The notes beneath the pieces are model-generated. The model was not told the DNA's origin. It saw only the letters and a program-made list of their open reading frames with translations, and did no database searches. The translations under genes were made by a program, and so were the position numbers. From Bacteroides sp. CAG:530 (GTDB lineage: Bacteria; Bacteroidota; Bacteroidia; Bacteroidales; Bacteroidaceae), in assembly GCA_000434735.1 (NCBI GenBank), contig FR881199.1, positions 1 to 44,582 of the forward strand: a stretch of 44,582 bases of DNA. Direction: 5' to 3'. This document shows positions 26,145 through 34,867 of the stretch, piece by piece (positions within the stretch are counted from its first letter, which is position 1; each line of letters starts with the position of its first letter).

Positions 26145-27635
26145 TTATTCAAAGCGAGTATTTCTCATGTCTCCGGTTTCGGCGAAGGCGATGTGCATCT
26201 TATAAGCGTTCTGCAGCGACATAGGAGTGTGGTATGATTTGCCTTCTGATAATTTCAGGTAATCCCAAAGTAGCTCCTTGTAGTCTGGGTGAGCGCAATT
26301 GTCGATGATGAGGCGTGCGCGTTGCGATGGCGACTTTCCTCTTAAGTCGGCAACTCCCTGTTCGGTTACGATAACACGAACGTCGTGCTCTGTACTGTCG
26401 ATATGTGATACCTGAGGTACGATAGACGAAATCAAGCCATCCTTGGCGGTTGACGGAGTGGTGAAGATAGACAAGTAAGCGTTTCTTGAGAAATCTGCCG
26501 AACCGCCAATACCGTTCATCATCTTGCAGCCCGATACGTGCGTACTGTTTACATTACCGAATATGTCCGCTTCGAGCGCAGTGTTTACGGCTATGATACC
26601 TAGGCGGCGAATCATTTCCGGATGATTGGTTATTTCCTGCGGACGTAGCAATACACGCGCTCTCAAATTGTCGATGTGGGCGTACAACTCGTCCAGATGG
26701 TCTTCGGATAAAGTAAACGAACTACCGGTTACAAAGCTGATGCGGTCTTTAAGCATCAAGTCGATAACTGAGTTCTGAATAACTTCTGTATACATGGAGA
26801 ATGCCGGCAGGTTGCGGTCGTCTCCCATAGCGCCAAGTACAGCATTGGCAATGTTTCCAACTCCCGACTGTACAGGCAAGAATTCTTTCGGAATAGCTCC
26901 TCTTCTATATTCGTGGCTCAAGAATTCGGCTACGTTTTCTCCAATCTGTCGGGTTGTATCGTTCAGCGGAGTAAATGCTGCTATATGGTCGCGATCGTTG
27001 GTGCGTACTATACCTGCCAATTTCTTCGAGTCGATTTTAACCCCGATGCTTCCGGCGCGGTCGTTCACCTTGTATATAGGAATCTCGCGGCGATAAGGCG
27101 GTGTGGCCGGGATGTATATATCGTGCATTCCGGTAAGCTTTCCGGCGTGCGCTTCGTTCAACTCGATAATCACTTTATCAGCTACTTGCATCAATGTAGG
27201 AGATATACCCACTGAAGTGCTGAGAATAACTTCTCCTTCGGGAGTTATTTCTGATGCTTCTACGATGGCTACGTCTATCTTTCCCAAGAATCCGTATCTC
27301 ACATCCTGTCCGATGTGCGACAAGTGCAAGTCGTAGTATTGCACATCATGATTATTGATGGCGTTACGCATGTCCTTGTTCGACTGGAACGGAGTACGGA
27401 ATTTTACGGCATGTGCGGTTGCCAATGCGCTGTCCACCTGATTTCCGGTAGCTCCACCAGTAATAAGTCCCACTTTAAACGCTTTGCCTTGAGCGTGGAG
27501 TTCTTCCGCGCGATGAGCCAATGCCTGCGGTACCGCTTTGGGTGTACCGACCGAAGAAAACCCACCTATTCCTACCGTATGGTCGTTTTGGATAATGGCC
27601 GCTGCTTCTTCGGCCGAAAGGTATGTATAATTCAT
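26145..27635 (-). CDS. Acetyl-CoA hydrolase/transferase family (probable succinate:acetate CoA-transferase)
   Basis: This 496-residue enzyme of the cat1/ScpC/AarC type moves CoA between short-chain acids. GGFSSVGTPKAVPQAL (about 24-39) is the CoA-binding N-terminal block, GVGNIANAVLG precedes the active site, and E284 in YTEVIQ aligns with the catalytic glutamate of the family. In succinate- and acetate-producing anaerobes such an enzyme links succinyl-CoA and acetate; the exact acid pair here is inferred. The start region has a promoter-like site overlapped by palindromes. Confidence 0.9.
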   Translation of the reverse strand: MNYTYLSAEEAAAIIQNDHTVGIGGFSSVGTPKAVPQALAHRAEELHAQGKAFKVGLITGGATGNQVDSALATAHAVKFRTPFQSNKDMRNAINNHDVQYYDLHLSHIGQDVRYGFLGKIDVAIVEASEITPEGEVILSTSVGISPTLMQVADKVIIELNEAHAGKLTGMHDIYIPATPPYRREIPIYKVNDRAGSIGVKIDSKKLAGIVRTNDRDHIAAFTPLNDTTRQIGENVAEFLSHEYRRGAIPKEFLPVQSGVGNIANAVLGAMGDDRNLPAFSMYTEVIQNSVIDLMLKDRISFVTGSSFTLSEDHLDELYAHIDNLRARVLLRPQEITNHPEMIRRLGIIAVNTALEADIFGNVNSTHVSGCKMMNGIGGSADFSRNAYLSIFTTPSTAKDGLISSIVPQVSHIDSTEHDVRVIVTEQGVADLRGKSPSQRARLIIDNCAHPDYKELLWDYLKLSEGKSYHTPMSLQNAYKMHIAFAETGDMRNTRFE

Positions 27636-27667
27636 GTCGTAAAATGATTTTTAAAATTGATTTGCTG

Positions 27668-27754
27668 CGAAAATATGCGTTTTGCTTTTAAAAAGCAAGT
27701 GTATACAGGCAAATGTTTTACTTTTTTATAGTAAAACGACGTTTTCTGTATACT
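27668..27754 (-). promoter_or_regulatory. Promoter and palindromic operator region of the CoA-transferase gene
   Basis: On the minus strand TTG, 20 bases and TATTTTCG (27668-27675, one mismatch to TAnnTTTG) give a promoter 33 bases before the start codon. A palindrome TTGCTTTT-A-AAAAGCAA (27682-27698) covers the spacer and upstream element. Farther upstream are two TGTATAC sites: the palindrome TGTATACA (27700-27707) and TGTATACT (27747-27754), with TTTTAC/GTAAAA (27716-27736) between. This layout suggests transcription-factor binding; the factor is unknown. Confidence 0.45.
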
Positions 27755-27790
27755 TATTCGTAAATATCGTTATTGTATGAGCCGAATTGG

Positions 27791-28834
27791 TTATGATTTG
27801 AAAGAACTTTTTAACGCTTGCTCCAGTCCGTCTATATCTTCTTGCGTGGTAGCCCAACTGGTTACGAACCGGCAGACTATTTCGCTTTCGCTTTTTCGTT
27901 CCCAGACTTCGAAGACTACTTTCTCACTTAGCGCCTTGTATTGTTCTGGTGTAAAGACGACGAACTGCTGATTTGTAGGAGAGTCTACCGCCATCGGAAT
28001 ATTATAATCGGCGAATATAGCCTTCAGTTGCTCTGCCATATCTATGGCATGACCGGCTATGCGGAAATAAAGATTGTCCGTAAAGAGGGTAGCGAACTGA
28101 ATTCCGAGCATTCTGCCTTTTGCCAACAGCGCTCCGTGGCGTTTCACATCGGTGAAGAAATACTTCGGAGCCTTCATGTTGGTGAATACTACTGCCTCGC
28201 CAAACATGGCACCCACTTTTGTTCCGCCTATATAGAACACATCGCAGTGACGGGCAAGGAACGGCAAGTCGTACTCGCACGATTTCGACATCAGTCCATA
28301 TCCCAATCGTGCTCCGTCTATATATAATATAAGGTGATATTTTTGGCAAGTAGCGTATAGCTTCGTCAATTCCTCTTTAGTGTATAGCATACCTAGTTCT
28401 GTAGGCGTAGAGATATATACCATTCCCGGCTGTACCATGTGCGGATGAGTCTCATCACCTAAGAAGGTTTCCATATAAGCCTCAAGAGTTTCGGCTTTCA
28501 ACTTGCTGTCTATGCCAGGCAGAGTGATTACCTTATGCCCGAAAGCCTCTACCGCTCCCGATTCATGAACGGCGATGTGCCCTGTTTCTACGGTTATTAC
28601 GCCTTCGCATCCTTTTAATACGGAGTCTATTACGGTAGTGTTGGTCTGCGTTCCGCCTACCAATAAAAAGACTTCGGCATTATCCATGCCCACCGCTTTT
28701 TTTATTTTTGTTTTGGCTTCTTCGGTAAACGCATCGAAACCGTATCCTGAAGTCTTCTGATTGTTCGCTTCCGCTAGCCGTTCTATAATCTGCGGCACGG
28801 TGCCATTGTTGTAGTCGCTTTCAAATGAAATCAT
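27791..28834 (-). CDS. Threonine-aldolase-like PLP enzyme
   Basis: This 347-residue enzyme of the beta-eliminating lyase/low-specificity threonine aldolase family cleaves beta-hydroxy amino acids such as threonine to glycine and an aldehyde. HESGA (H90), DGARLGYG (D173, binding the pyridine nitrogen) and the PLP lysine K206 in YIGGTKVG are in place. The N-terminus (FESDYNNGTVPQI) starts like its orthologues. It lies upstream of the CoA-transferase on the same strand, but that gene has its own promoter region. Confidence 0.9.
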   Translation of the reverse strand: MISFESDYNNGTVPQIIERLAEANNQKTSGYGFDAFTEEAKTKIKKAVGMDNAEVFLLVGGTQTNTTVIDSVLKGCEGVITVETGHIAVHESGAVEAFGHKVITLPGIDSKLKAETLEAYMETFLGDETHPHMVQPGMVYISTPTELGMLYTKEELTKLYATCQKYHLILYIDGARLGYGLMSKSCEYDLPFLARHCDVFYIGGTKVGAMFGEAVVFTNMKAPKYFFTDVKRHGALLAKGRMLGIQFATLFTDNLYFRIAGHAIDMAEQLKAIFADYNIPMAVDSPTNQQFVVFTPEQYKALSEKVVFEVWERKSESEIVCRFVTSWATTQEDIDGLEQALKSSFKS

Positions 28835-29032
28835 TGTTATTGTATGTTTTTTTTGAGTTTCTTTTTAAAGTGGCATAAAGGTATAATTTTTATATGACGG
28901 CACCACATTTTTTTGTTTTTTCTGTTGCTTTTCATAGTTTTTCGTATTGCAATGTGTCATTTGTCTTGTGGCTGAATTTCTTTAATTTTTATATTTTACA
29001 TTATATAGTTATGGGCTTTTTATTAATAAAAG

Positions 29033-29063
29033 TTTGAAGAAACCGTTTTATTTCATACATTTG
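29033..29063 (+). promoter_or_regulatory. Promoter of the AspT/YidE-type transporter gene
   Basis: TTTG (29033-29036), 19 bases and TACATTTG (29056-29063) match the Bacteroidales promoter at both elements, 21 bases before the ATG at 29085. It settles the start: an open frame beginning at 29034 would lie inside the promoter. Confidence 0.8.
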
Positions 29064-29084
29064 CGCAAAAATAAATGTAATATT

Positions 29085-30767
29085 ATGAATTGGCTACAAG
29101 ATTTATTGACTAATCCTAACTCCATCGCACATATCGTAGCTCTCTACGCATTTGTGATTTCTATCGGAGTACTCTTGGGTAAGATCAAGGTGTTCGGCAT
29201 CTCGCTGGGGGTTACGTTCGTTCTGTTTGTCGGAATTTTGGCAGGACATTGCGGCTTTACTGGCAACACCTCCATTCTTTCTTTCATTCAAGATTTCGGA
29301 CTTATTTTATTTGTGTTCTGCATCGGATTACAGGTAGGACCGTCTTTCTTCTCTTCTTTTAAAAAGGGAGGTATTCGGTTGAATTTATTAGCAATGGGCA
29401 TTGTTGCGTTGAACATTGCTGTGGCTTTGGGTATTTATTTTATCCTGCAGGGTAGAATAGAAATGCCTATGATAGTTGGTATCCTCTGCGGAGCTGTGAC
29501 TAACACTCCTGGACTTGGTGCCGCTAACGAAGCTTTGCAGCAGTTGAGCTACTCAGGACCGGAAATTGCTATGGGTTATGCGTGTGCATATCCGCTCGGT
29601 GTTATGGGTATTATCCTTTCGCTTATCTTACTTCGCTACATCTGCCGTGTAGATTTAGAGAAGGAACAAGAAGATATTCGTCAGAACGAAGAAGCGAATC
29701 CTCATCTTAAACCTTATAACATTACTATTAAGGTTCAGAATGAAGCTTTGAGCGGTAAGAAACTGGGTAATGTACAGAAGTTCTTGGGGCGTGACTTTGT
29801 TTGCTCTCGTATTCTGCAAGACGGCCACGTGTTTATTCCAAACACTGAAACTGTATTGCGCATGGGCGACGGATTGAATATCGTTTGTGCGGTAGACGAC
29901 TCTGAAGCTATCGAAACATTTATCGGTCCGATAGTAGACGATATCGACTGGGATAACGAAGGTAGACACGATAAGCCGATGGTTTCTCGTAGAATCTTGG
30001 TAACTCAGCCGTCAATCAACGGTAAGACTCTTGGTGAACTTCACTTCAGCAGTATGTATGGCGTGAACGTGACACGTATCAACCGTTCGGGTATGGACTT
30101 GTTCGCAGCTCGTCAGTTAGCACTGCAGGTGGGCGACCGTGTAACTGTTGTTGGTCCGCTTGATGCTATTGAGCGTGTGGCAGAATTGCTGGGTAACCAG
30201 TTGAAGCGTCTTGACCATCCTAATATCTTGACTATCTTTATCGGTATCTTCGTGGGTATCCTTTTCGGAAGTCTTCCTATCGCTATTCCTGGAATGCCGA
30301 CTCCGGTGAAGCTTGGTTTGGCAGGTGGTCCGCTGATTATCGCTATTTTGATTGGACGTTTCGGACATAAGGTTAAGCTTGTCACGTATACTACCATGAG
30401 TGCTAACTTGATGCTTCGAGAAGTTGGTTTGGTATTGTTCCTTGCCAGCGTAGGTATCAAGGCCGGAGGTAATTTCTGGCAGACGGTAGTAGAAGGCGAC
30501 GGATTGCTTTATGTAGGTGTAGGTTTCTTGATGACGATTATTCCAATTCTCATAATCGGTATCATAGCCCGAATGCGTAATCCGGTGAACTATTTCACTT
30601 TGATGGGTCTTATTGCCGGTAGTAATACTGACCCCCCTGCATTGGCTTATTCAAACCAAACAGCAGGTAACGATGCTCCTGCAGTAGGTTATTCTACAGT
30701 ATATCCTCTTACCATGTTCTTGCGTATCTTGACTGCTCAGTTGTTGATACTGCTCATGGCAGGATAA
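29085..30767 (+). CDS. AspT/YidE-YbjL family transporter
   Basis: This is a 560-residue membrane protein with two YidE/YbjL duplication domains (about 15-180 and 385-555) around a hydrophilic centre that carries two TrkA-C-like (RCK_C) domains (about 200-365). Family traits are GILAGHCGFTG, NTPGLGAANEAL and, in the second half, SNTDPPALAYSN. The aspartate:alanine exchanger AspT is the best-known member, but no decarboxylase gene lies nearby, so the substrate is open. I set the start at 29085 because of the promoter just upstream. A terminator follows. Confidence 0.9.
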   Translation: MNWLQDLLTNPNSIAHIVALYAFVISIGVLLGKIKVFGISLGVTFVLFVGILAGHCGFTGNTSILSFIQDFGLILFVFCIGLQVGPSFFSSFKKGGIRLNLLAMGIVALNIAVALGIYFILQGRIEMPMIVGILCGAVTNTPGLGAANEALQQLSYSGPEIAMGYACAYPLGVMGIILSLILLRYICRVDLEKEQEDIRQNEEANPHLKPYNITIKVQNEALSGKKLGNVQKFLGRDFVCSRILQDGHVFIPNTETVLRMGDGLNIVCAVDDSEAIETFIGPIVDDIDWDNEGRHDKPMVSRRILVTQPSINGKTLGELHFSSMYGVNVTRINRSGMDLFAARQLALQVGDRVTVVGPLDAIERVAELLGNQLKRLDHPNILTIFIGIFVGILFGSLPIAIPGMPTPVKLGLAGGPLIIAILIGRFGHKVKLVTYTTMSANLMLREVGLVLFLASVGIKAGGNFWQTVVEGDGLLYVGVGFLMTIIPILIIGIIARMRNPVNYFTLMGLIAGSNTDPPALAYSNQTAGNDAPAVGYSTVYPLTMFLRILTAQLLILLMAG

Positions 30768-30796
30768 AGATAAAAACTAATGGTAATAATATGTTG

Positions 30797-30834
30797 GCCG
30801 GCTAAATAGTAATCTCTATTTAGTCGGCTTTTTT
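30797..30834 (+). terminator. Terminator after the transporter gene
   Basis: GCCGGCTAAATAG (30797-30809) pairs with CTATTTAGTCGGC (30816-30828, one G-U pair) and is followed by six T. Confidence 0.9.
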
Positions 30835-30897
30835 ATGCTTCTATTTAAAACCCTTCCAGAAGGCTTCCGAGACCGATTTTTCTGTTGTAATAATAGA

Positions 30898-30963
30898 AAC
30901 TAAACATTGCAATGATTCAAACTAAACATTGCGATGAGTTAAAAAAAACATTGCGATGTTTCA
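30898..30963. repeat. Three tandem 22-base repeats with a CATTGCRATG core
   Basis: Three units of exactly 22 bases (30898-30919, 30920-30941, 30942-30963) each hold AAACATTGCAATG or AAACATTGCGATG. The core CATTGCAATG is itself a palindrome. The units diverge only outside the core. They sit between two terminators, so they belong to no transcript I can see. Confidence 0.8.
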
Positions 30964-30986
30964 AATCGATCATCTTAACTATCTCT

Positions 30987-31034
30987 ACAAAAAAGCCATT
31001 CCAACACCTTAATCGTAAGGTATCGAAATGGCTT
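30987..31034 (-). terminator. Terminator after the orphan gene
   Basis: AAGCCATT (30993-31000) pairs with AATGGCTT (31027-31034), with an inner ACCTTA/TAAGGT stem. On the minus strand the hairpin is followed by six T. Confidence 0.8.
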
Positions 31035-31057
31035 ATTAAATAAAGATGATTTTAGAT

Positions 31058-31723
31058 TTATCTGGACTCAGTTTCCATCACCTTTTTCAATTTTTCTGCA
31101 AATTCCAGATAATCTTTTAATTCGTTTCTTGTTCCACGGGTAAAATGGGAGTTTTCATCCTCTATAATGCAAGCGGATAAATAAGTCTCAAAATCTTGAA
31201 TATAATAATTCAATCTCCATAAAGCGAGGTCTTTTCGCCCTTCCAAATAATATGCAATCGGCAATGCTTTAAGAGATGTTGATTTCCCAATTTTTCTATT
31301 TTCCATTTCTGAAATAAGATTTTTTCTATCAGAAATATAGTCTATATATGATATTCCTATTTCCATAATGGATTCTATCATATTGTTTAATATGGGGGTA
31401 ATGTCATCTCCTTTAGCAAATTCCCAATCTATTCTATCCATCATATTCATTAATGCATTTGAATAAGTCGAATATTTATAATTGGGGAAAGGCCAATGAA
31501 AATCAAAATACTTTCTCAGTAAATTAAATTCATCTTTATATAAAACTCCAACGTATGGTATTATTGATTTTATTGGATGATAATAACGGGTCTGAAATTC
31601 AATCTGTTGTAATACATTATCATCTTTTTCTCTAACAAAAAAATCTCCACTACGTTTGATGAATCCATAATTATTAAGGCGTTCCGTTACTATATGGATT
31701 ATTTGTTTTTGTAACTCTTTCAT
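31058..31723 (-). CDS. Unrecognised soluble protein (DUF4304-like N-terminus)
   Basis: This is a 221-residue cytoplasmic protein without signal peptide or membrane helix. The first 60 residues (YGFIKRSGDFFVREKDDN, then a strand with QQIEFQTRYYHP) resemble DUF4304-like proteins in pattern, but I do not recognise the family with certainty. The rest is helical, with aromatic and acidic stretches. The gene is AT-rich compared with its neighbours and has its own strong promoter and terminator. It lies between a tandem repeat and a dead tnpB fragment, so it is probably acquired. A role as an orphan immunity protein is possible, but nothing here proves it. Confidence 0.7.
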   Translation of the reverse strand: MKELQKQIIHIVTERLNNYGFIKRSGDFFVREKDDNVLQQIEFQTRYYHPIKSIIPYVGVLYKDEFNLLRKYFDFHWPFPNYKYSTYSNALMNMMDRIDWEFAKGDDITPILNNMIESIMEIGISYIDYISDRKNLISEMENRKIGKSTSLKALPIAYYLEGRKDLALWRLNYYIQDFETYLSACIIEDENSHFTRGTRNELKDYLEFAEKLKKVMETESR

Positions 31724-31803
31724 TTTTTATCATTGATTAGTTGAATTGAATTTTATAGAAATCATATATTCTAAGTGAGATAAGGCTATATGAATCTAAT
31801 AAG

Positions 31804-31834
31804 CAAATTTAAAAATAATGTCTGTAAATTACAA
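31804..31834 (-). promoter_or_regulatory. Promoter of the orphan gene
   Basis: On the minus strand TTG, 20 bases and TAAATTTG (31804-31811) fit the Bacteroidales promoter. The leader to the start codon is about 75 bases. Confidence 0.65.
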
Positions 31835-32114
31835 TATAGGGACATTTACTGAATATCTCTACAAAGGATTAAGACTGGGTGAACGCAGTTGGACTTGTCA
31901 GTAGTGCGGTACGCATCATGACTGGGGCTTCAACGTTGCTCACAACATCAAAGAATTTGGCTTGAAAGCCCTACCCACGTAGCGTGGGAAAGTCAAGCCT
32001 GTGGACTGCCCAACGGTGGATGAACGACCTCGTATCCTAAAAACCGTGGCAGGAAGAAGCTGGAAAAGAGAAGAGACACCAGTCTCAGAACTTGATGTGT
32101 TGTGGCAAATTTAG
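31819..32114 (+). pseudogene. tnpB: TnpB C-terminal fragment, inactivated
   Basis: The plus-strand frame reads LYKGLRLGERSWTCQ, stop, CGTHHDWGFNVAHNIKEFG, LKALPT, stop, then a tail ending at TAG 32112-32114. It matches the zinc-ribbon and RuvC-III end of TnpB (CxxCG, HDRDxNAAxNI). The two in-frame TAG codons (31902-31904, 31980-31982) and the change of the motif DRD to DWG, which removes the catalytic aspartate, make it dead. The N-terminal 300 residues and tnpA are missing. It is a remnant of an IS200/IS605-type element. Confidence 0.8.
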
Positions 32115-32227
32115 AAAATTATATTGAATATCCTTGATGTTACGGTTCAAATTATCGTAATGGTGTGCCTTTCTTTTTCATTTCGTTTAGTGCTCATACG
32201 TTTTTCTGTTTGCTATATTTTACTAAA

Positions 32228-32273
32228 TCAAAAAACGGACTGAATGCCATATAGCTTTCAGTCCGTTTTTTGA
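32228..32273. terminator. Terminator after the ABC-F gene
   Basis: A perfect 17-bp stem (32228-32244 with 32257-32273; core ACGGACTGAA/TTCAGTCCGT) is flanked by A-runs and T-runs, so it can act in both directions. Confidence 0.85.
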
Positions 32274-32304
32274 TATTATAAGGCTTTTGCCAAATAATTT
32301 TATT

Positions 32305-33948
32305 TTAATTCTGCTTCTTCTCCAACTCCTGAAGATTTTCCATTCTTTTTGTTTCGAGGAATTCGTAGATGCCACACAGGTGTTCTTTTACTCGCTGGTG
32401 TCCAAACTCATAAACCTTGGTAACTAAGCCGTCAAGGAAGTCACGGTCGTGCGATACCACTATCAGTGTTCCGTCGAAATCCATAAGAGCTTGCTTCAGA
32501 ATATCCTTGGTCTTCATGTCCAGATGGTTTGTCGGCTCGTCCAAGATAAGCAAGTTCACCGGTTCCAGCAGCAACTTAATCATGGCAAGACGCGTACGCT
32601 CTCCTCCCGACAATACCTTAACCTTTTTCATTGATTCTTCGGGACCTCCAAACATGAAGGCACCCAGCAAGTCGCGTATCTTGTTGCGGATTTCGCCTTT
32701 AGCCACATCGTCTATGGTCTGGAATACAGTCAAGTTCTCATCGAGCAGCGAAGCCTGGTTCTGTGCAAAGTAACCTATCTGCACGTTGTGGCCTAAGGTA
32801 AGAGTACCTTCGTGCTCTATCTCTTGCATTATACATTTCACCAGTGTAGACTTACCTTCACCGTTTCTTCCCACAAAAGCCACCTTGTCGCCTCTCTCTA
32901 TGGTGAGGTTAGCATTCTTGAATACCGTATGCGGTCCGTAAGCTTTACCTACACCTTCCATGATAACCGGATAGCTTCCGCTACGTGGCGAAGGCGGGAA
33001 TTTAAGACGCAGTGCAGAAGTATCTTCTTCATCCACTTCTATTAGTTCCAATTTTTCGAGCATCTTTACACGGCTCTGTACTTGCAGCGTCTTGCTGTAT
33101 GTGCCTTTGAAACGTTCTATGAAGTCTTTGGTTTCCTGAATCATCTTCTGCTGTTCTTCGTATTGCTTCATCTGTTGCTCGCGGCGTTCTTGGCGCAATA
33201 CGAGGTATTGAGAGTAGTTAACCTTATAATCGTAGATTCGACCCATAGTAACTTCAATAGTTCGTGTGGTGATGTTGTCCACAAACTTACGGTCGTGACT
33301 GATTAGCACTACCGCCTTGGCGCTGTTTATAAGGAAGTCTTCAAGCCATTGAATAGACTCTATGTCAAGGTGATTGGTAGGTTCGTCAAGCAGCAGCACG
33401 TCGGGGTTTTGCAGCAACAGTTTGGCAAGCTCGATACGCATTCTCCATCCACCGCTGAAATCACTGGTGGGGCGAGAGAAATCGCTGCGCTCAAATCCCA
33501 AACCAAGCAAAGCCTTTTCTACGTCTTCTTCAAAGTGAGTCATGTCTATGGCGTAGAATTTCTCGCTCATAGTAGCCACTTTTTCTATAAGAGCCATATA
33601 GTCATCGCTCTCATAATCGGTACGTGTAGCCAGTTCCGCATTCATTCGTTCTATCTCTGCCTCCATTTCGTGTAGATGCGCAAAAGCCATAGACGCTTCT
33701 TCAAACACGGTACGTCCGTCTTCCGTCATGAGGTGCTGTGGCAGATAAGCCACTACGCAGTCTTTCGGCGCTGTAACTTTTCCGCGTGTAGGCGGGCGTA
33801 CACCTGCCAATATCTTTAGCAGTGTAGATTTTCCGGCACCGTTCTTACCCATCAGGGCGATGCGGTCTTTTTCGTTTATCTGAAAACTAATGTCACTGAA
33901 TAAGGTGGTTCCGCCAAATTCGACGGTAAGTCCATCTACTGAAATCAT
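32305..33948 (-). CDS. ABC-F family ATPase
   Basis: This is a 547-residue soluble protein with two ABC domains and no membrane part. Walker A motifs are GKNGAGKS (about 34-41) and GRNGEGKS; the signatures are FSGGWRMR and LSGGERTR; both Walker B motifs read LDEPTNHLD. A charged linker helix (about 240-300) joins the halves, as in ribosome-binding ABC-F proteins (YbiT/EttA-like). The role is probably in translation rather than transport. It follows queE by 24 bases and is last in the queD-queE operon. Confidence 0.92.
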   Translation of the reverse strand: MISVDGLTVEFGGTTLFSDISFQINEKDRIALMGKNGAGKSTLLKILAGVRPPTRGKVTAPKDCVVAYLPQHLMTEDGRTVFEEASMAFAHLHEMEAEIERMNAELATRTDYESDDYMALIEKVATMSEKFYAIDMTHFEEDVEKALLGLGFERSDFSRPTSDFSGGWRMRIELAKLLLQNPDVLLLDEPTNHLDIESIQWLEDFLINSAKAVVLISHDRKFVDNITTRTIEVTMGRIYDYKVNYSQYLVLRQERREQQMKQYEEQQKMIQETKDFIERFKGTYSKTLQVQSRVKMLEKLELIEVDEEDTSALRLKFPPSPRSGSYPVIMEGVGKAYGPHTVFKNANLTIERGDKVAFVGRNGEGKSTLVKCIMQEIEHEGTLTLGHNVQIGYFAQNQASLLDENLTVFQTIDDVAKGEIRNKIRDLLGAFMFGGPEESMKKVKVLSGGERTRLAMIKLLLEPVNLLILDEPTNHLDMKTKDILKQALMDFDGTLIVVSHDRDFLDGLVTKVYEFGHQRVKEHLCGIYEFLETKRMENLQELEKKQN

Positions 33949-33972
33949 GATATCTTATCGGTTGTTATCGGG

Positions 33973-34518
33973 TTATAAAATTCCTATCCATTTGTGGGTT
34001 TGCAAGCTCAGTCGCCAGTGCGGGTGCTCTTGTATATAGTTTACCACTTCTGCGGTGTTCTTGCAAGAGCATGGCTGCAGGCAGTGTACTTTGGCGGGGA
34101 TTTTGGCGTATTGCTCTACGTCATTATCTCCGGTGAATACAACTTTAATTTCGTCTATGCGTGTCAGCGCTATGGGCGCTCCTTTAGGCGAGCATGTTAT
34201 CCAGTCGATAGACTGTGGCACGGGGTGCGTGCCGTTAGTTTCTATACACACATATTTGCCTATGCCGTGAAGTTTCTCTACCAAGGCATCGTCTACAAAC
34301 AGCGATGGCTCTCCTCCGGTAAGTATCACCATCCGGGCGGGGCATTGAGCTGCCTGTTCCACTATTTCTTCGTCGCTCATCAATTTACCGTCTTCGTGGC
34401 GTGTGTCGCAGAAGTCGCACTTCAGGTTGCAGCCCGAAAAGCGGATGAAAAGAGCCGGAGTTCCGGTGTGGAATCCTTCGCCTTGCAAGCTGTAGAATAT
34501 TTCATTAATCTTTTTCAT
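33973..34518 (-). CDS. queE: 7-carboxy-7-deazaguanine synthase
   Basis: This 181-residue radical SAM enzyme makes CDG from carboxytetrahydropterin on the way to queuosine. The cluster cysteines are C30, C34 and C37 (SGCNLKCDFC), preceded by SLQGEGFHTG, the substrate-side block typical of QueE. TGGEPSLF is the SAM-binding motif. Its start overlaps queD by 14 bases, so the two are coupled. Confidence 0.93.
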   Translation of the reverse strand: MKKINEIFYSLQGEGFHTGTPALFIRFSGCNLKCDFCDTRHEDGKLMSDEEIVEQAAQCPARMVILTGGEPSLFVDDALVEKLHGIGKYVCIETNGTHPVPQSIDWITCSPKGAPIALTRIDEIKVVFTGDNDVEQYAKIPAKVHCLQPCSCKNTAEVVNYIQEHPHWRLSLQTHKWIGIL

Positions 34519-34837
34519 ATACGGCTATATTTCCTTCCGATTCTTGCACTTCTACTTTAAAGCAATTGGGTACTTGCTGACATATCCAGTATGCTATGTT
34601 CTCTGCGGTAGGGTTAAATGGCAGTACTTCATTCAGCGTGGTATGGTCGAGTTTGTCTTTTACCATACGTTTTATGTGGCTGAAGTCGGTTACCATACCG
34701 TCGGCGTTCAGCTCTTTAGAACGGCAGTGTACGGTGATAATCCAGTTGTGTCCGTGCAGATGCGTGCATTTGCTTTCGTAAGAAAGTTCTAGCCTATGAG
34801 CGGCTGATATCTCAAGTCGTTTGATTACTGTATACAT
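34505..34837 (-). CDS. queD: 6-carboxytetrahydropterin synthase
   Basis: This 110-residue enzyme makes carboxytetrahydropterin from dihydroneopterin triphosphate, the step before QueE. The zinc ligands H14, H28 and H30 (SAAHRL, HLHGHNW) and the catalytic cysteine C24 are in place. I start at MYTVIKRLEISAAH (34837) because the 21 codons upstream overlap the promoter. The promoter elements for this operon lie at 34868-34875 and just beyond. Confidence 0.93.
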   Translation of the reverse strand: MYTVIKRLEISAAHRLELSYESKCTHLHGHNWIITVHCRSKELNADGMVTDFSHIKRMVKDKLDHTTLNEVLPFNPTAENIAYWICQQVPNCFKVEVQESEGNIAVYEKD

Positions 34838-34867
34838 ATAATTAGGTATTCTCGCAATATTTTTCTG

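Noticed and set aside
29034..29084. Longer N-terminus for the AspT/YidE-type transporter
   Set aside because: It would start at a TTG inside the promoter, upstream of the transcription start.
30898..30963. CRISPR array
   Set aside because: The 22-base units are directly joined without spacers, only three copies exist, and no cas gene is near.
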